NCBI GenBank assembly: GCA_050633665.1
Contig: JBOEGY010000001.1
Span: 902,929-966,928 of the forward strand
DNA length: 64,000 bases
From: JAUIAI01 sp050633665
GTDB taxonomy: Bacteria; Pseudomonadota; Gammaproteobacteria; Burkholderiales; Burkholderiaceae_E
Direction: 5' to 3'
A program made the position numbers and the translations under genes. The notes beneath the pieces are model-generated. The model was not told the origin of the DNA. It saw nothing but the letters and a program-made list of their open reading frames with translations, and ran no database searches. Each line of letters opens with the position of its first letter. The stretch's first letter is position 1. Shown here piece after piece: positions 51,262 through 59,915 of this stretch.

Positions 51262-51983
51262 TTAACCGGCACGGGTTTTCGGTCGGGTTGGCTGTGCTGC
51301 CATGGCTGTTTGCGGGGGCCGCCAAGGCTCTGCCGACTGAGCGATCCTGTCTTGCGGCTATTCCTTCTCATGTCATCTCAGAGCAGCGATTGCCCGGCGG
51401 GAGTGCCCGGGTGGTTGCAGCATTGCTCCCGCCCACCGGGGCCGCTTTCCGGATGCAAGACCTCCGGATGCGGCTGGCCCGTCTGGCTGCGCCAGGTCAT
51501 CTGATGCACAAGTCGGTTAGTGGCTGGCAGGTTTTTTCGTTCTGGCAGCACCAGGCTTTGTGTGTCGTGCAACTGCGAGTTTCAGGCCGGGTAGTCGCGG
51601 CTGGTTTTATCAGCCATGTTCGTCTGGGCGCCGGGTTGTCCCGCCACCAGGATGTTGGCAAGCCGGCCGGATCAGTCACAGCGCCTCACTGGTGGCCAGC
51701 TTTGCAAGACCTTCATGTTGATTACTGGCGCGACACTCACGCCGCGGTTCGGTCCATCTTGGGTTACAGCCGGGCGAGCGAACCCGCAACCCGCGCATTG
51801 CTTATTAACCGGGCGACTCGTGCCGGTTTCGTACTGGCCGGTTCCAGGACGGTAGAGCCCGGGTCTTCGGCGGCAGGTTCTGTCCTCATGTTTGGTCAGC
51901 CTGGTCGTGAATTACTGGTGGTGTTGCTACCGCAGGGTCCGCGCACCGGCGTCGTCGCTCATCTTAAGGAGACGTTTCAATGA
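51258..51983 (+). CDS. Hypothetical exported protein in the pilus operon
   Basis: Unrecognised, 241 aa. The N-terminus is a signal-like helix (VGLAVLPWLFAGAAKALP). The mature protein is beta-rich with Arg/Gly/Ala patches (SGWQVFSFWQHQALCVVQLRV). Its position, with ATGA overlaps to both neighbours, suggests a dedicated role in pilus biogenesis, perhaps a minor structural or processing protein. Nothing shows enzymatic activity. Confidence 0.7.
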   Translation: MINRHGFSVGLAVLPWLFAGAAKALPTERSCLAAIPSHVISEQRLPGGSARVVAALLPPTGAAFRMQDLRMRLARLAAPGHLMHKSVSGWQVFSFWQHQALCVVQLRVSGRVVAAGFISHVRLGAGLSRHQDVGKPAGSVTAPHWWPALQDLHVDYWRDTHAAVRSILGYSRASEPATRALLINRATRAGFVLAGSRTVEPGSSAAGSVLMFGQPGRELLVVLLPQGPRTGVVAHLKETFQ

Positions 51984-52144
51984 ACCCTGAACAACAAGCC
52001 GGCCAGGCAACGGTGGAATACACAGTCGTGTGTGCGCTGGCAGTACTGGTTTTGATCACTGCCGATACCGATGTGGCGGAGCAGCTTCTGGTGGCAATCA
52101 AGTGGCGTTTTGAACAATTCGCGGTTTTGATGGCAGCGCCATGA
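51980..52144 (+). CDS. Second Flp/TadE-like pilin miniprotein
   Basis: A 54-aa gene with a clear prepilin motif: QQAG|QATVEY gives Glu at +5 and Tyr at +6 after the Gly site, and TVVCALAVLVLI forms the hydrophobic helix. AAGGAGA lies 8 bases before the ATG. It overlaps the upstream stop (ATGA at 51980) and the cpaB start (ATGA at 52141), so it is tightly coupled on both sides. It may be a second pilin subunit or a minor pseudopilin. Confidence 0.82.
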   Translation: MNPEQQAGQATVEYTVVCALAVLVLITADTDVAEQLLVAIKWRFEQFAVLMAAP

Positions 52145-52986
52145 GCATACGACAATCGTTCAGCCGATGGCGCGTCTGGTTGCTGTCGATCGCAGCGCTG
52201 GGGTTCGGAGCAATCGGCGTGGCCGGCACCCACGGTTTCATTGCCGAGCAGATCGATGCTGAAAAAGCTCGACTCAACCGGGCGCATCAGTCACGCGAGA
52301 TCGTCGTCGCCCGCAAAGACTTGCCCGCGGGGACGATATTACAGCCCGAGTTGCTGGCCACTCGCGCAGTGCCCGATCGTTACGTGTCGGCCTCGGCCGT
52401 GGCCGGTGACGACTATGAGCCACTAATGGGCCAGGTCTTGCAAGTGGCGATGCGCGCTGGTGAGCCGGTACTCAATACAGCAGTAGATTTACCGGCGGCG
52501 GGGTTTTCGGACCGGGTTCGTCACGGCATTCGCGCGATGACTGTCCAGGTGGACGACGTCAATTCGGTTTCAGGCATGTTGCGTCCTGGCGATCGGATTG
52601 ACTTGTTATTTGCAACGCGATCTCCGCTGGCGAACGAAGGCGGTCTCGATATCTCCAGGCCGCTGATGCAGGATTTGCCGGTGCTCGCGACCGGCAGTTC
52701 GGTCCATGACGGCAAATCGTATGGCCATGCGACAGATGGTTTTACGACGATTACTGTTGAGGTCACGCCGACACAGGCGCAGAAACTGGTACTGGCCCAA
52801 CGAAGCGGCAGACTGACCGCACTACTGAGAAACCCCGATGACCGTCACCCGATACCCGCGAATGCGATGGACGTATTCGAGTTGCTGGGCCTGGATAAAC
52901 CCGGACGCCAAAAGTCCGGCAAGACCGTGGAGATGATCGTCGGTGGTCAGGGTCGATTGCCTGTGCCAAGCGGGAGGCAGCCATGA
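52141..52986 (+). CDS. cpaB: Flp pilus assembly protein CpaB/RcpC
   Basis: Periplasmic assembly factor of 281 aa. The N-terminal helix (WLLSIAALGFGAIGVAG) is a signal-anchor. SAF-type beta-clip segments follow: EIVVARKDLPAGTILQPELLATRAVPDRYV, GQVLQVAMRAGEPVLNTAV, and VQVDDVNSVSGMLRPGDRIDLLF. CpaB is thought to link the secretin to the cell wall. The C-terminus has the strand pair VTPTQAQKLVLAQRSGRLTALLR. The gene overlaps the secretin gene by 4 bases. Confidence 0.92.
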   Translation: MSIRQSFSRWRVWLLSIAALGFGAIGVAGTHGFIAEQIDAEKARLNRAHQSREIVVARKDLPAGTILQPELLATRAVPDRYVSASAVAGDDYEPLMGQVLQVAMRAGEPVLNTAVDLPAAGFSDRVRHGIRAMTVQVDDVNSVSGMLRPGDRIDLLFATRSPLANEGGLDISRPLMQDLPVLATGSSVHDGKSYGHATDGFTTITVEVTPTQAQKLVLAQRSGRLTALLRNPDDRHPIPANAMDVFELLGLDKPGRQKSGKTVEMIVGGQGRLPVPSGRQP

Positions 52987-54290
52987 ACAATCTTCTTTGC
53001 CGGATTGTATTGCCAGGATTGCTTGTCGTCCTTGGCCTGATCTTACCGGGTGGGGTCGCGGCTCAGCATTCGGCCGTGCCCGAGCCGATTCAACTAACGC
53101 TCGTGGTCGGGCACGCCAAAATTCTCAACCCCGGATCAATTCGCCGAATTGCGGTGGGCAACGGCAAGTTAATGCAAGCCACCTCTCTCGATAAAAAACA
53201 AGTCTTGATCCTGCCCGAGGCTGTTGGACAGAGCAGCCTACACCTCTGGCCGCGGCGCGGACCGGTGCAGCGGTATCTGGTCACAATTGTTGCTAATGAC
53301 GTCGGGCAAAAACTCTCTCAAGTACAGGCAATGTTGGGGGCCGCTGATAATCTGGCGGCCCGGCTCGCCGGCGATACCGTCGTGGTCGAAGGTCACTCGC
53401 TGACCGAAATTCAAAAAGCCCGTCTTCAGGCCGTGATGGAGCGGCAGCCCGATGTTTTGAATCTGGCCGCCAGTGCGACGACTGAACGCATGATCGCTAT
53501 GGATGTTCGCATGATCGAGATGAAAAAAAGCGCGCTGAAGAACATCGGTGTGCGCTGGTCTGGCAGCGCACGAGGCCCTTCGTTTGGCGTAGTTGGAGAT
53601 TTTCACCGAAGCTCAGGGTTCGCCAACAGCAGCACAGCCCAGGCGGCGGGCATCGCTGCGCGTAGCCGGGTTTCGCCGTTTGCAAGTAGCTTGAGCCTGG
53701 CATCGTCGATCACTTCAATGCTTGATTTCCTGGTCACCCGGGGTGATGCCGTTATTCTGGCCGAACCGCGTCTGAGTTGTCGCAGTGGTGGCACGGCTCG
53801 GTTTGTTGCCGGGGGCGAACTGCCGATTCCCCAGTCATCCGGTCTGGGGGCTGTGTCGGTCTCATTCAAAGAGTACGGCGTCAAGTTCGACTTTTCGCCG
53901 ACCGCCGGGCAGGGCGGCATGATCTCGGCACGAATAGCTACAGAGATCTCAGCGATCGACTTCGAAGTGATGGTCAATGACGTACCCGGCCTGATAAAGC
54001 GACGGGCGGAAACCGAAGTCAATCTAAGGCAGAACGAAACACTGGTCATCGCGGGACTACTATCTGAAGACGCGGCCCGGAAGGTGGATCAGGTCGCCGG
54101 GCTGGGCGACATTCCTGTCCTTGGGGAGTTATTTAAATCACGCGATTTCAGATCTCAGAAGACTGATCTGGTCGTTTTTGTGACGCCCCGGTTTGTTCAT
54201 TCTCCATTGCCGGGCGTGCGCGGTGCGGATGCGATTTTGTCGGACTCCGCTCGTGGGGCGGTTGATCGTCTCAGCATATTGGAAGAGTGA
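52983..54290 (+). CDS. cpaC: Tad secretin CpaC/RcpA
   Basis: Outer-membrane secretin of the Tad pilus, 435 aa. A signal peptide (LLVVLGLILPGGVAA) precedes the BON/N-domains (LVVGHAKILN, VTIVANDVGQKLSQVQAMLG, VVVEGHSLTEIQKARL) and the secretin core (AEPRLSCRSGGTARFVAGGELPIP, GVKFDFSPTAG, NLRQNETLVIAGLLS). This is the usual order for CpaC. It ends in a TGATG overlap with the ATPase gene. Confidence 0.94.
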   Translation: MNNLLCRIVLPGLLVVLGLILPGGVAAQHSAVPEPIQLTLVVGHAKILNPGSIRRIAVGNGKLMQATSLDKKQVLILPEAVGQSSLHLWPRRGPVQRYLVTIVANDVGQKLSQVQAMLGAADNLAARLAGDTVVVEGHSLTEIQKARLQAVMERQPDVLNLAASATTERMIAMDVRMIEMKKSALKNIGVRWSGSARGPSFGVVGDFHRSSGFANSSTAQAAGIAARSRVSPFASSLSLASSITSMLDFLVTRGDAVILAEPRLSCRSGGTARFVAGGELPIPQSSGLGAVSVSFKEYGVKFDFSPTAGQGGMISARIATEISAIDFEVMVNDVPGLIKRRAETEVNLRQNETLVIAGLLSEDAARKVDQVAGLGDIPVLGELFKSRDFRSQKTDLVVFVTPRFVHSPLPGVRGADAILSDSARGAVDRLSILEE

Positions 54291-55951
54291 TGTTGTCAAT
54301 TTCGATAGAAACGCCGGAAATGACCCGGTCGGTTGTCCAGATCACTGACTTTCCCTGTCAGCTCGGCCGCCGCAAAAGTTGCGACATTATTCTGCCGAGT
54401 TGGCGGGTCGCAGGCCGGCACGCCGAGATCCGGCGCAGCGGCAGCCTATTTACGATTGTCGACCAGGGTAGCCTGGGAGGTACCTGGGTGAACGGAGACC
54501 GAATCGTCGAATTCGGCCCGTTGACATTGGATGATGAGGTCTTGATTTCCGGTTTCACGCTGCGCCTTCTCGATGCTGGTGACAGTACGGCAGATTTGGT
54601 TTCAGCCGCGCCCAATCTTGCGGACTCCGGCAGCCCGGCCGGATTACCGGGAAACCCATTGTCAGGGACTGATGGCCCGCAGTTACCCGTGCATCGCGAG
54701 AATGATCTTGAGATCAGGCGACGCTTACACCGCCAACTGTTGTCGCGAATGGATCTTCGTCGTCAGGAAATTCGTCATTTGAACCCGGAACAACTCAAGG
54801 CACAGGTTCTGGAGCATCTGAACGCCCTGATTGCCGAACAATCCGACCTCCAGGAATGCAAGAACATTCACCTGCTGAGACAGGCGGTCAGCGATGAGGC
54901 GGTGGGTCTTGGTGTCTTGGAACCTTTGCTGCGCAGAACCGACATTACCGAAATCATGGTCAATGGGACTGACCCGGTTTTTGTTGAATCCGGCGGCAAG
55001 CTCATCGCCACGGAGTTTCGATTCAGCAGTGTCGAAGCGATAGAGGCGGTCATTGAACGAATCGTCAGCCCGCTGGGCCGCCGGATCGATGAGTCTTCGC
55101 CAATGGTTGACGCCCGTCTACCTGATGGCTCCAGAGTCAACGCGATTGTGCCGCCACTGGCGGTGCGCGGCCCGGCGATTACGATTCGCCGGTTTAATGC
55201 CCGTCAGTTCGAGGCAGATGACTTGATTGAAATGCAATCGGCTTCGCGCCCGATGATGGCCTTTCTGATCTGGTGTGTGCGCCATCGACGTAACGTCGTG
55301 GTGTCCGGCGGAACCGGGTCGGGCAAGACAACCCTGTTGAACGTCTTGTCCAGCCATATTCAAAACGACGAAAGAATCATAACGATTGAGGATGCCGCCG
55401 AACTGCGTCTGAACCATCCGCATTTGGTCAGCCTGGAGGCAAGACCGGCCAATAGTGAAGAACGTGGTCTGGTGTCGATCCGTGACCTGGTTCGAAACGC
55501 ACTGCGTATGCGCCCCGATCGAATTGTTGTCGGGGAGTGTCGTGGCGGCGAGGCGCTTGATATGTTGCAGGCGATGAACACCGGACACGACGGGTCGATA
55601 ACGACTGTTCATGCCAATTCCGCTCGCGATGCGCTGGCTCGGCTCGAAGTGATGGTCTTGATGTCAGGCGTTGATATACCTGTTCTGGCTATTCGGGAAC
55701 AAGTCTCGTCGGCGGTCGACATTATTGTCCAGCAACAACGCGGCCGTGACGGGCGCCGACGTCTGACTGAGATCGTCGAGGTCGGGGGAATGGACGGTTC
55801 AGTGATTCAAAGTCAGCCGCTGTTTCGCTATAACCCGCTGGAACAACGTTACGACAGTTGTGGCAACGTGCCGGGCTTTGCTGACTCACTGGACGCTGAC
55901 GTAGCCGCCGAACTACGACGTCTGGTCGGCGACGGAGAGCATATTGACTGA
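54290..55951 (+). CDS. tadA: FHA-fused TadA/CpaF secretion ATPase
   Basis: Hexameric traffic ATPase driving pilin assembly, with an extra N-terminal FHA domain. The first 95 residues carry FHA segments (LGRRKSCDIIL, RHAEIRR, GSLGGTWVNG). The usual Ser of SxxH is Ala and the first Asn of NGT is Gly, so phosphothreonine binding may be weak or changed. The CpaF part has the N-terminal domain, Walker A GGTGSGKTT near 340, the Asp box TIEDAAELRL, Walker B (RIVVGECRGGEALDMLQAMNTGHDG) and the His box (TTVHANS). The start is ATG 54290 (GTG 54287 also possible), next to the cpaC stop. Confidence 0.93.
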   Translation: MLSISIETPEMTRSVVQITDFPCQLGRRKSCDIILPSWRVAGRHAEIRRSGSLFTIVDQGSLGGTWVNGDRIVEFGPLTLDDEVLISGFTLRLLDAGDSTADLVSAAPNLADSGSPAGLPGNPLSGTDGPQLPVHRENDLEIRRRLHRQLLSRMDLRRQEIRHLNPEQLKAQVLEHLNALIAEQSDLQECKNIHLLRQAVSDEAVGLGVLEPLLRRTDITEIMVNGTDPVFVESGGKLIATEFRFSSVEAIEAVIERIVSPLGRRIDESSPMVDARLPDGSRVNAIVPPLAVRGPAITIRRFNARQFEADDLIEMQSASRPMMAFLIWCVRHRRNVVVSGGTGSGKTTLLNVLSSHIQNDERIITIEDAAELRLNHPHLVSLEARPANSEERGLVSIRDLVRNALRMRPDRIVVGECRGGEALDMLQAMNTGHDGSITTVHANSARDALARLEVMVLMSGVDIPVLAIREQVSSAVDIIVQQQRGRDGRRRLTEIVEVGGMDGSVIQSQPLFRYNPLEQRYDSCGNVPGFADSLDADVAAELRRLVGDGEHID

Positions 55952-56798
55952 TTTGTCGTGGCGTCTCTGGGCGGTTGTTTTCTGCGCGACTGCTGCCGGT
56001 TTTATCGCGATCGTCCTGTTGCTGCGCTTACTGGCGAGCCGCTACCAGGAGCGATTCAGCCGTGAGGTTCAGAGCGAACTGAATGCGGCATTCCTGTTCA
56101 CGAATGTCACCCATCTGTATTGGCTGAATGTTGTTGGAGTGGTTGTGGGGGTTGTTCTGGCGGGCTGGATTACCGGGCACCTGGCGCCGGCCATCGCCGT
56201 GGCGGTTTCATTGGCTGTCGTGCCCAAGCTGATTCTGAGGACGCTCAGGCGGCGGCGAGTGCAGGCATTCCGGGTACAGATGCCGGAAATTCTGAGCCTG
56301 TTGAGCGTGAGTCTCAAGGCTGGCGCAGCGCTCAATACCGCGCTGGGGGAAATCGGCGAACAATTGCCCGCCCCGGCCCGTCAGGAAATCACCATGGTGT
56401 TGCGCGAGCAGCGCATGGGCCGATCACTAGACTCTGCGCTGGGGGCTTTTGAAGCCCGCATGCCGGTCGAGGAAACCATGTTGCTGGTGAGTGCCTTGCG
56501 ACTCGGGCTGCGCTCGGGGGGCTCGCTCGCGCAGACGCTTGCCGGACTAAGTGTTGCCATGCGGCGCCGGCTGATGCTGGAAGGCAAAGTCCGGGCGCTG
56601 ACCGCGCAGGGGCGCATGCAGGCCTGGGTGATGGGCCTGCTGCCGTTTGGCGTGTTGGCGGTGCTACTGGTAATGCAACCAGAACTGACAGATCTATATT
56701 TCGCAACGACCGAAGGGCTGGCTGTACTCGGCCTGGTTTGCCTTTTGCAGTTGATCGGCGGATGGGTCGTATCGCGCATGGTTGCCATAGAGGTATGA
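55944..56798 (+). CDS. tadB: Tad platform protein TadB
   Basis: Inner-membrane platform protein of the GspF/TadB family, 284 aa. An N-terminal helix, a cytoplasmic helical region and the T2SSF domain (MPEILSLLSVSLKAGAALNTALGEIG, LRLGLRSGGSLAQTLAGLS) are followed by two C-terminal helices (VMGLLPFGVLAVLLVMQPELT). It starts with TTG at 55944, supported by GGAGAG five bases upstream, and overlaps the tadA stop. It works with TadC and TadA to build the pilus. Confidence 0.93.
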   Translation: MTDLSWRLWAVVFCATAAGFIAIVLLLRLLASRYQERFSREVQSELNAAFLFTNVTHLYWLNVVGVVVGVVLAGWITGHLAPAIAVAVSLAVVPKLILRTLRRRRVQAFRVQMPEILSLLSVSLKAGAALNTALGEIGEQLPAPARQEITMVLREQRMGRSLDSALGAFEARMPVEETMLLVSALRLGLRSGGSLAQTLAGLSVAMRRRLMLEGKVRALTAQGRMQAWVMGLLPFGVLAVLLVMQPELTDLYFATTEGLAVLGLVCLLQLIGGWVVSRMVAIEV

Positions 56799-56802
56799 GT
56801 CG

Positions 56803-57705
56803 ATGAGTCTGTCCGGTATAAGTTTCCCCTTATGGTTCTTTCCGGTCAGCCTGGGGCTGTCGATCACGATCGTCTGCCTGCTTGTCGGCCGGGCAATGCT
56901 TAAACAGCCGAGCCGGCCGGTTGATTTCTCCGGCCTCGAACCAGACCCCGCGCCATGGCTGTGGCGAGCCGGTTGGTGGGGCGTTCAGGGGCTAACCCCA
57001 TTCTGCGCGCGCTTGCTTCCAACCAGCATGCAGGTTCGATTGTCCCGCCAATTGCGGGAGGCCGGACTTGAACTGGCGCTGACGCCTGCGCAATTTACGG
57101 CTGGGCGCTTGTTGCTGGTCTTGCTTACCGCTCTACTGGTGTTGGTGTTGCTTCCCGCCGGACATCACTCATTGTGGTTGACTGCGCTCCCGGCGACCGC
57201 CTGGGTTTTGCCGATGGTGCGGCTTAATGAACAGATTCGCCGCCGGCGTTTTCGGTTGATCCGCGATCTACCCGTCATGCTCGATCTGATCAGTCTTGCT
57301 GTGCAAGCCGGCTCGACCACTCCGTTGGCGATCGCCGTTGCGGTCGAGCGCGGCCCGGGCGGCGTGATGCGTGATGAACTCGCCCGCGTGATGCGCGAAA
57401 TCAAAGCGGGGCGAACTCGGCAGGAGTCGCTACGCGCAATGGGGGAGCGGTTCGAATTGCCCGGTTTGCGCCATGCAGTCGCTGCGATGATCACCGCTGA
57501 GCGGCAAGGAGCTGACTTAAGCCCGGTGTTGCGCGCTCAGGCCGGCCAAAGACGTGAAGAACGCTTTCTGGACGCCGAGCGGCGCGCGATGCAGGCGCCA
57601 GTTAAGTTGCTGCTTCCTCTGGTGGCATTTATTTTTCCTGGCACGTTTCTGATTCTGCTTTTCCCGGTTGTGATGCAGTTGATCGCTGATGGTTTGTTTG
57701 CCTGA
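56803..57705 (+). CDS. tadC: Tad platform protein TadC
   Basis: Second inner-membrane platform protein, 300 aa. Hydrophobic helices near 10-30, 110-145 and the C-terminus (LLPLVAFIFPGTFLILLFPVVMQLI) surround the T2SSF domain (RDLPVMLDLISLAVQAGSTTPLAIAVAVERG, MITAERQGADLSPVLRAQAGQ). The C-terminal LLPLVAFIFP segment is characteristic of TadC. It follows TadB after 4 bases. Confidence 0.93.
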   Translation: MSLSGISFPLWFFPVSLGLSITIVCLLVGRAMLKQPSRPVDFSGLEPDPAPWLWRAGWWGVQGLTPFCARLLPTSMQVRLSRQLREAGLELALTPAQFTAGRLLLVLLTALLVLVLLPAGHHSLWLTALPATAWVLPMVRLNEQIRRRRFRLIRDLPVMLDLISLAVQAGSTTPLAIAVAVERGPGGVMRDELARVMREIKAGRTRQESLRAMGERFELPGLRHAVAAMITAERQGADLSPVLRAQAGQRREERFLDAERRAMQAPVKLLLPLVAFIFPGTFLILLFPVVMQLIADGLFA

Positions 57706-57742
57706 CTTAACTTTCTACCGACTTTTCTAACGGAGTGCCACC

Positions 57743-58321
57743 ATGATTTCTGCCCGCCCAGTCAAACTGATCGCCGCGATGATTACCGCGTTCGGGCTCT
57801 GTCAGCCAGCGATTGCCCAGGACCCGAAGCCGGCGTCTGCCGGGTTTGCCAGCCACCTGGCGCAGTCGCCTGCAGATCCAACCCTTGAAAAAGCCGAAAT
57901 CAATTACCGGGCGCGTCGTCTTACCGCCGCGATGGAGCAGTTTGGCATGATTGCCGCGCTCCATGATCATCCGTTTGCCTGGCTGCGGGTTGGCAATATT
58001 CTGCACCGCCGGGGCGATGTCGTCGGTGCGCTCGACGCCTATCAGCGCGCTCAGCGTGCTGCACGCCAAGCGGATCGTTTCGCGCAACTGGGCGCGCGCG
58101 CACTGATGAATCTGGCGTTGCTGGGTCTGGATCAGGCACAACTGGCTCTCGAAGCCTTCGGCAATGTCGACGCGCCGCGCGCAACCAGTCCCTGGGTCAA
58201 AGAGGTTCAAACCCGGCTAAGCGAATTGACTGCTGCCTTGCCTGCAAAACCTGTCGATCACCAGGGGGCTGTGGCCAATGCCTCGCAGGCAGGGGGTGGC
58301 CTGACAGGCTCGCTGCGGTGA
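57743..58321 (+). CDS. TPR-repeat protein in the pilus operon (TadD-like)
   Basis: Exported protein of 192 aa with a signal peptide (LIAAMITAFGLCQPAIAQ) and a helical repeat region resembling TPRs (EKAEINYRARRLTAAMEQFGMIAAL, FAWLRVGNILHRRGDVVGALDAYQRAQRA, ARALMNLALLGLDQAQLALEAF). TadD-like proteins are lipoproteins that aid secretin assembly, but no lipobox is visible here. Its position after TadC fits this role. AACGGAG lies before the ATG. Confidence 0.78.
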   Translation: MISARPVKLIAAMITAFGLCQPAIAQDPKPASAGFASHLAQSPADPTLEKAEINYRARRLTAAMEQFGMIAALHDHPFAWLRVGNILHRRGDVVGALDAYQRAQRAARQADRFAQLGARALMNLALLGLDQAQLALEAFGNVDAPRATSPWVKEVQTRLSELTAALPAKPVDHQGAVANASQAGGGLTGSLR

Positions 58322-59286
58322 ACCAGAGCGGGCATGCCCTCATCGAGTGGCTGGTCGCCGTGCCGTTGGTGTTATTGCTGGCGTTCTCGGGGTTGCAGTG
58401 GGCGCTGATCTGGCAGGCGCGTCATGCGCTGGAGTACGGCGCTCAAGGCGCCGTTCTTGCAGCAGCAACACAGCACGGGCGAAGCGCCGCTCTGGAGGCC
58501 GGTTTCGCCGCGGCGATGGGCGCTTACTGGGGGCTGGCCGACGAACAAGCCCAGCGTCGCCGCGTTGAGCAGGGCGTTGCATCCGGATGGTTTGCCTGGC
58601 GACGCGCTTGGCCGCCTGCGGCTGCGTTCGCGGACTTCGCCGAACCGGCGCTGGATGATTTCGGGCGTCAGGTGGCCGGAGAGTCAGAGATTCCCAATGA
58701 CAACCTGCGGTTTCGCACTCGCGTCTCCGGGGCGACGTCGGCCATAACCCTGCAGGAAGCGAATCGCATCGTTCTGCAGGTGACTTACGGCGTTCCGCTG
58801 GTTGTGCCGGTTGTCTCGAGTCTGATGGTCCGCGTGATGGAGATGATCGATGGCTGTGCGCCGGAGCAGGAACTTCAGCTGGTTGCCGTTGATCTGGCGA
58901 ATCCTGCTCGCTCGGAGACTCCCCGGGCGTGGGCTTGTCGGGTCTATCGCGCGCCCGCGGTCGCGGGAGGGCCGCCTGTTTTGCGACTGCCAGTCCGGGT
59001 GGCCGCGTCAGCGCCAATGCAAAGCGGTTTGCGAAGGTCTGCCAAAATCAGTAGTGCCCTGAGTCAATCACCATCATTGCCGCCGGCTGGACGTGCCGGT
59101 CCTCGGCAACCATTGACCGCCCCGGAGCGCAGCGCCGGCCTGCCGGGGTCGGGTCCTCCCGACGGCTCAGATGATCCGTTCAATCGCTTGCCTTCCGACG
59201 ACAACTCCAGTCATTCGCCCGATCACAATCGCGGCTTTGACCCGCCCGGTTTCGGTGACGCCGAAGATAGCTGTGACCAGGCTTAA
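58318..59286 (+). CDS. TadE-like pseudopilin with long C-terminal tail
   Basis: A 322-aa pseudopilin candidate. MNQSG|HALIEWLVAVPLVLLLAFSG carries Glu at +5 after the Gly site and a 20-residue helix. The middle is a TadE-like globular region. The last 90 residues are Pro/Ser/Asp-rich and look disordered (DGSDDPFNRLPSDDNSSH). It starts with GTG 58318, overlapping the TPR-gene stop. Longer than usual TadE. Likely a minor pilin or pseudopilin. Confidence 0.78.
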   Translation: MNQSGHALIEWLVAVPLVLLLAFSGLQWALIWQARHALEYGAQGAVLAAATQHGRSAALEAGFAAAMGAYWGLADEQAQRRRVEQGVASGWFAWRRAWPPAAAFADFAEPALDDFGRQVAGESEIPNDNLRFRTRVSGATSAITLQEANRIVLQVTYGVPLVVPVVSSLMVRVMEMIDGCAPEQELQLVAVDLANPARSETPRAWACRVYRAPAVAGGPPVLRLPVRVAASAPMQSGLRRSAKISSALSQSPSLPPAGRAGPRQPLTAPERSAGLPGSGPPDGSDDPFNRLPSDDNSSHSPDHNRGFDPPGFGDAEDSCDQA

Positions 59287-59550
59287 TCAGATGCCGATTC
59301 GGTTGAGAATCTGAATCACTTCGCGAATGGCCTGTCCTGCCACCGGGTGATCCGTGGCAAACCTGTTTTCCAGGTCTTGCGCCCGATCTATCAAGGATTC
59401 TGCGCTGACCGTGGCGTCAGATTTGTCCAGCATTTGATGGATTTCAGCATCAAATTGTCTGGCTAATTCCCGGGTCTCGTCATTAGGGACGGTTTTGTTG
59501 ATTTCGTCGTGAAGCTGGGCAAGCAGGGATTTGATCTTGGCATTACTCAT
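59287..59550 (-). CDS. DUF4404-family protein
   Basis: Small helical protein of 87 aa matching the pattern of the DUF4404 family (LLAQLHDEINKTVPNDETRELARQFDAEIHQML, FATDHPVAGQAIREVIQILNRIGI). It has no signal peptide or known activity. It converges on the pilus operon, its stop following the last pilus gene directly. Its start leaves about 145 bases before the divergent S4-domain gene. Confidence 0.83.
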   Translation of the reverse strand: MSNAKIKSLLAQLHDEINKTVPNDETRELARQFDAEIHQMLDKSDATVSAESLIDRAQDLENRFATDHPVAGQAIREVIQILNRIGI

Positions 59551-59696
59551 GGTCGTCTACCGGGTGGCTGAACTAAGAGAGGCAAATTGCCAGTCTGCAG
59601 CAATTCAAGCGTATTGTCTCGCTTGCTCACGCGGCTGACTTGACCGACATCAGAGTTTACGCCGTCAGAGAGTACTCGCAGTGTTAAGCTGCGTGC

Positions 59697-59915
59697 ATGA
59701 AGCCAAGGGAAGCCCTGATCCGCGTCGAGCCAGTCGAATTGGTAAAACTCCTCAAATTTGAGAGTCTTGTCTCAAGCGGCGGGGAGGCTAAGATCGTCAT
59801 TACAGAAGGGCTGGTCAGCGTCAATGGCGAGGTTGAGACGCGTAAGCGCCGCAAGTTGGTCGCCGGCGATGTGATCGAGTACGCCGGCGAAAAACTGTTG
59901 TTACGTCTGGCCTGA
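59697..59915 (+). CDS. S4-domain RNA-binding protein, YbcJ-like
   Basis: A 72-aa protein made of a single S4 RNA-binding domain: VELVKLLKFESLVSSGGEAKIVITEGLVSVNGEVETRKRRKLVAGDVIEYAG. The (G)GEAK...NGEVETRKRRKL pattern is typical of YbcJ-like proteins, thought to bind structured RNA. The stop is adjacent to the end of galU, which reads in from the right. Confidence 0.87.
   Translation: MKPREALIRVEPVELVKLLKFESLVSSGGEAKIVITEGLVSVNGEVETRKRRKLVAGDVIEYAGEKLLLRLA

Noticed and set aside
58340..59017. 225-aa minus-strand frame opposite the TadE-like gene
   Set aside because: Arg/Pro-rich shadow of a high-GC gene; the + strand frame has the pilin motif.
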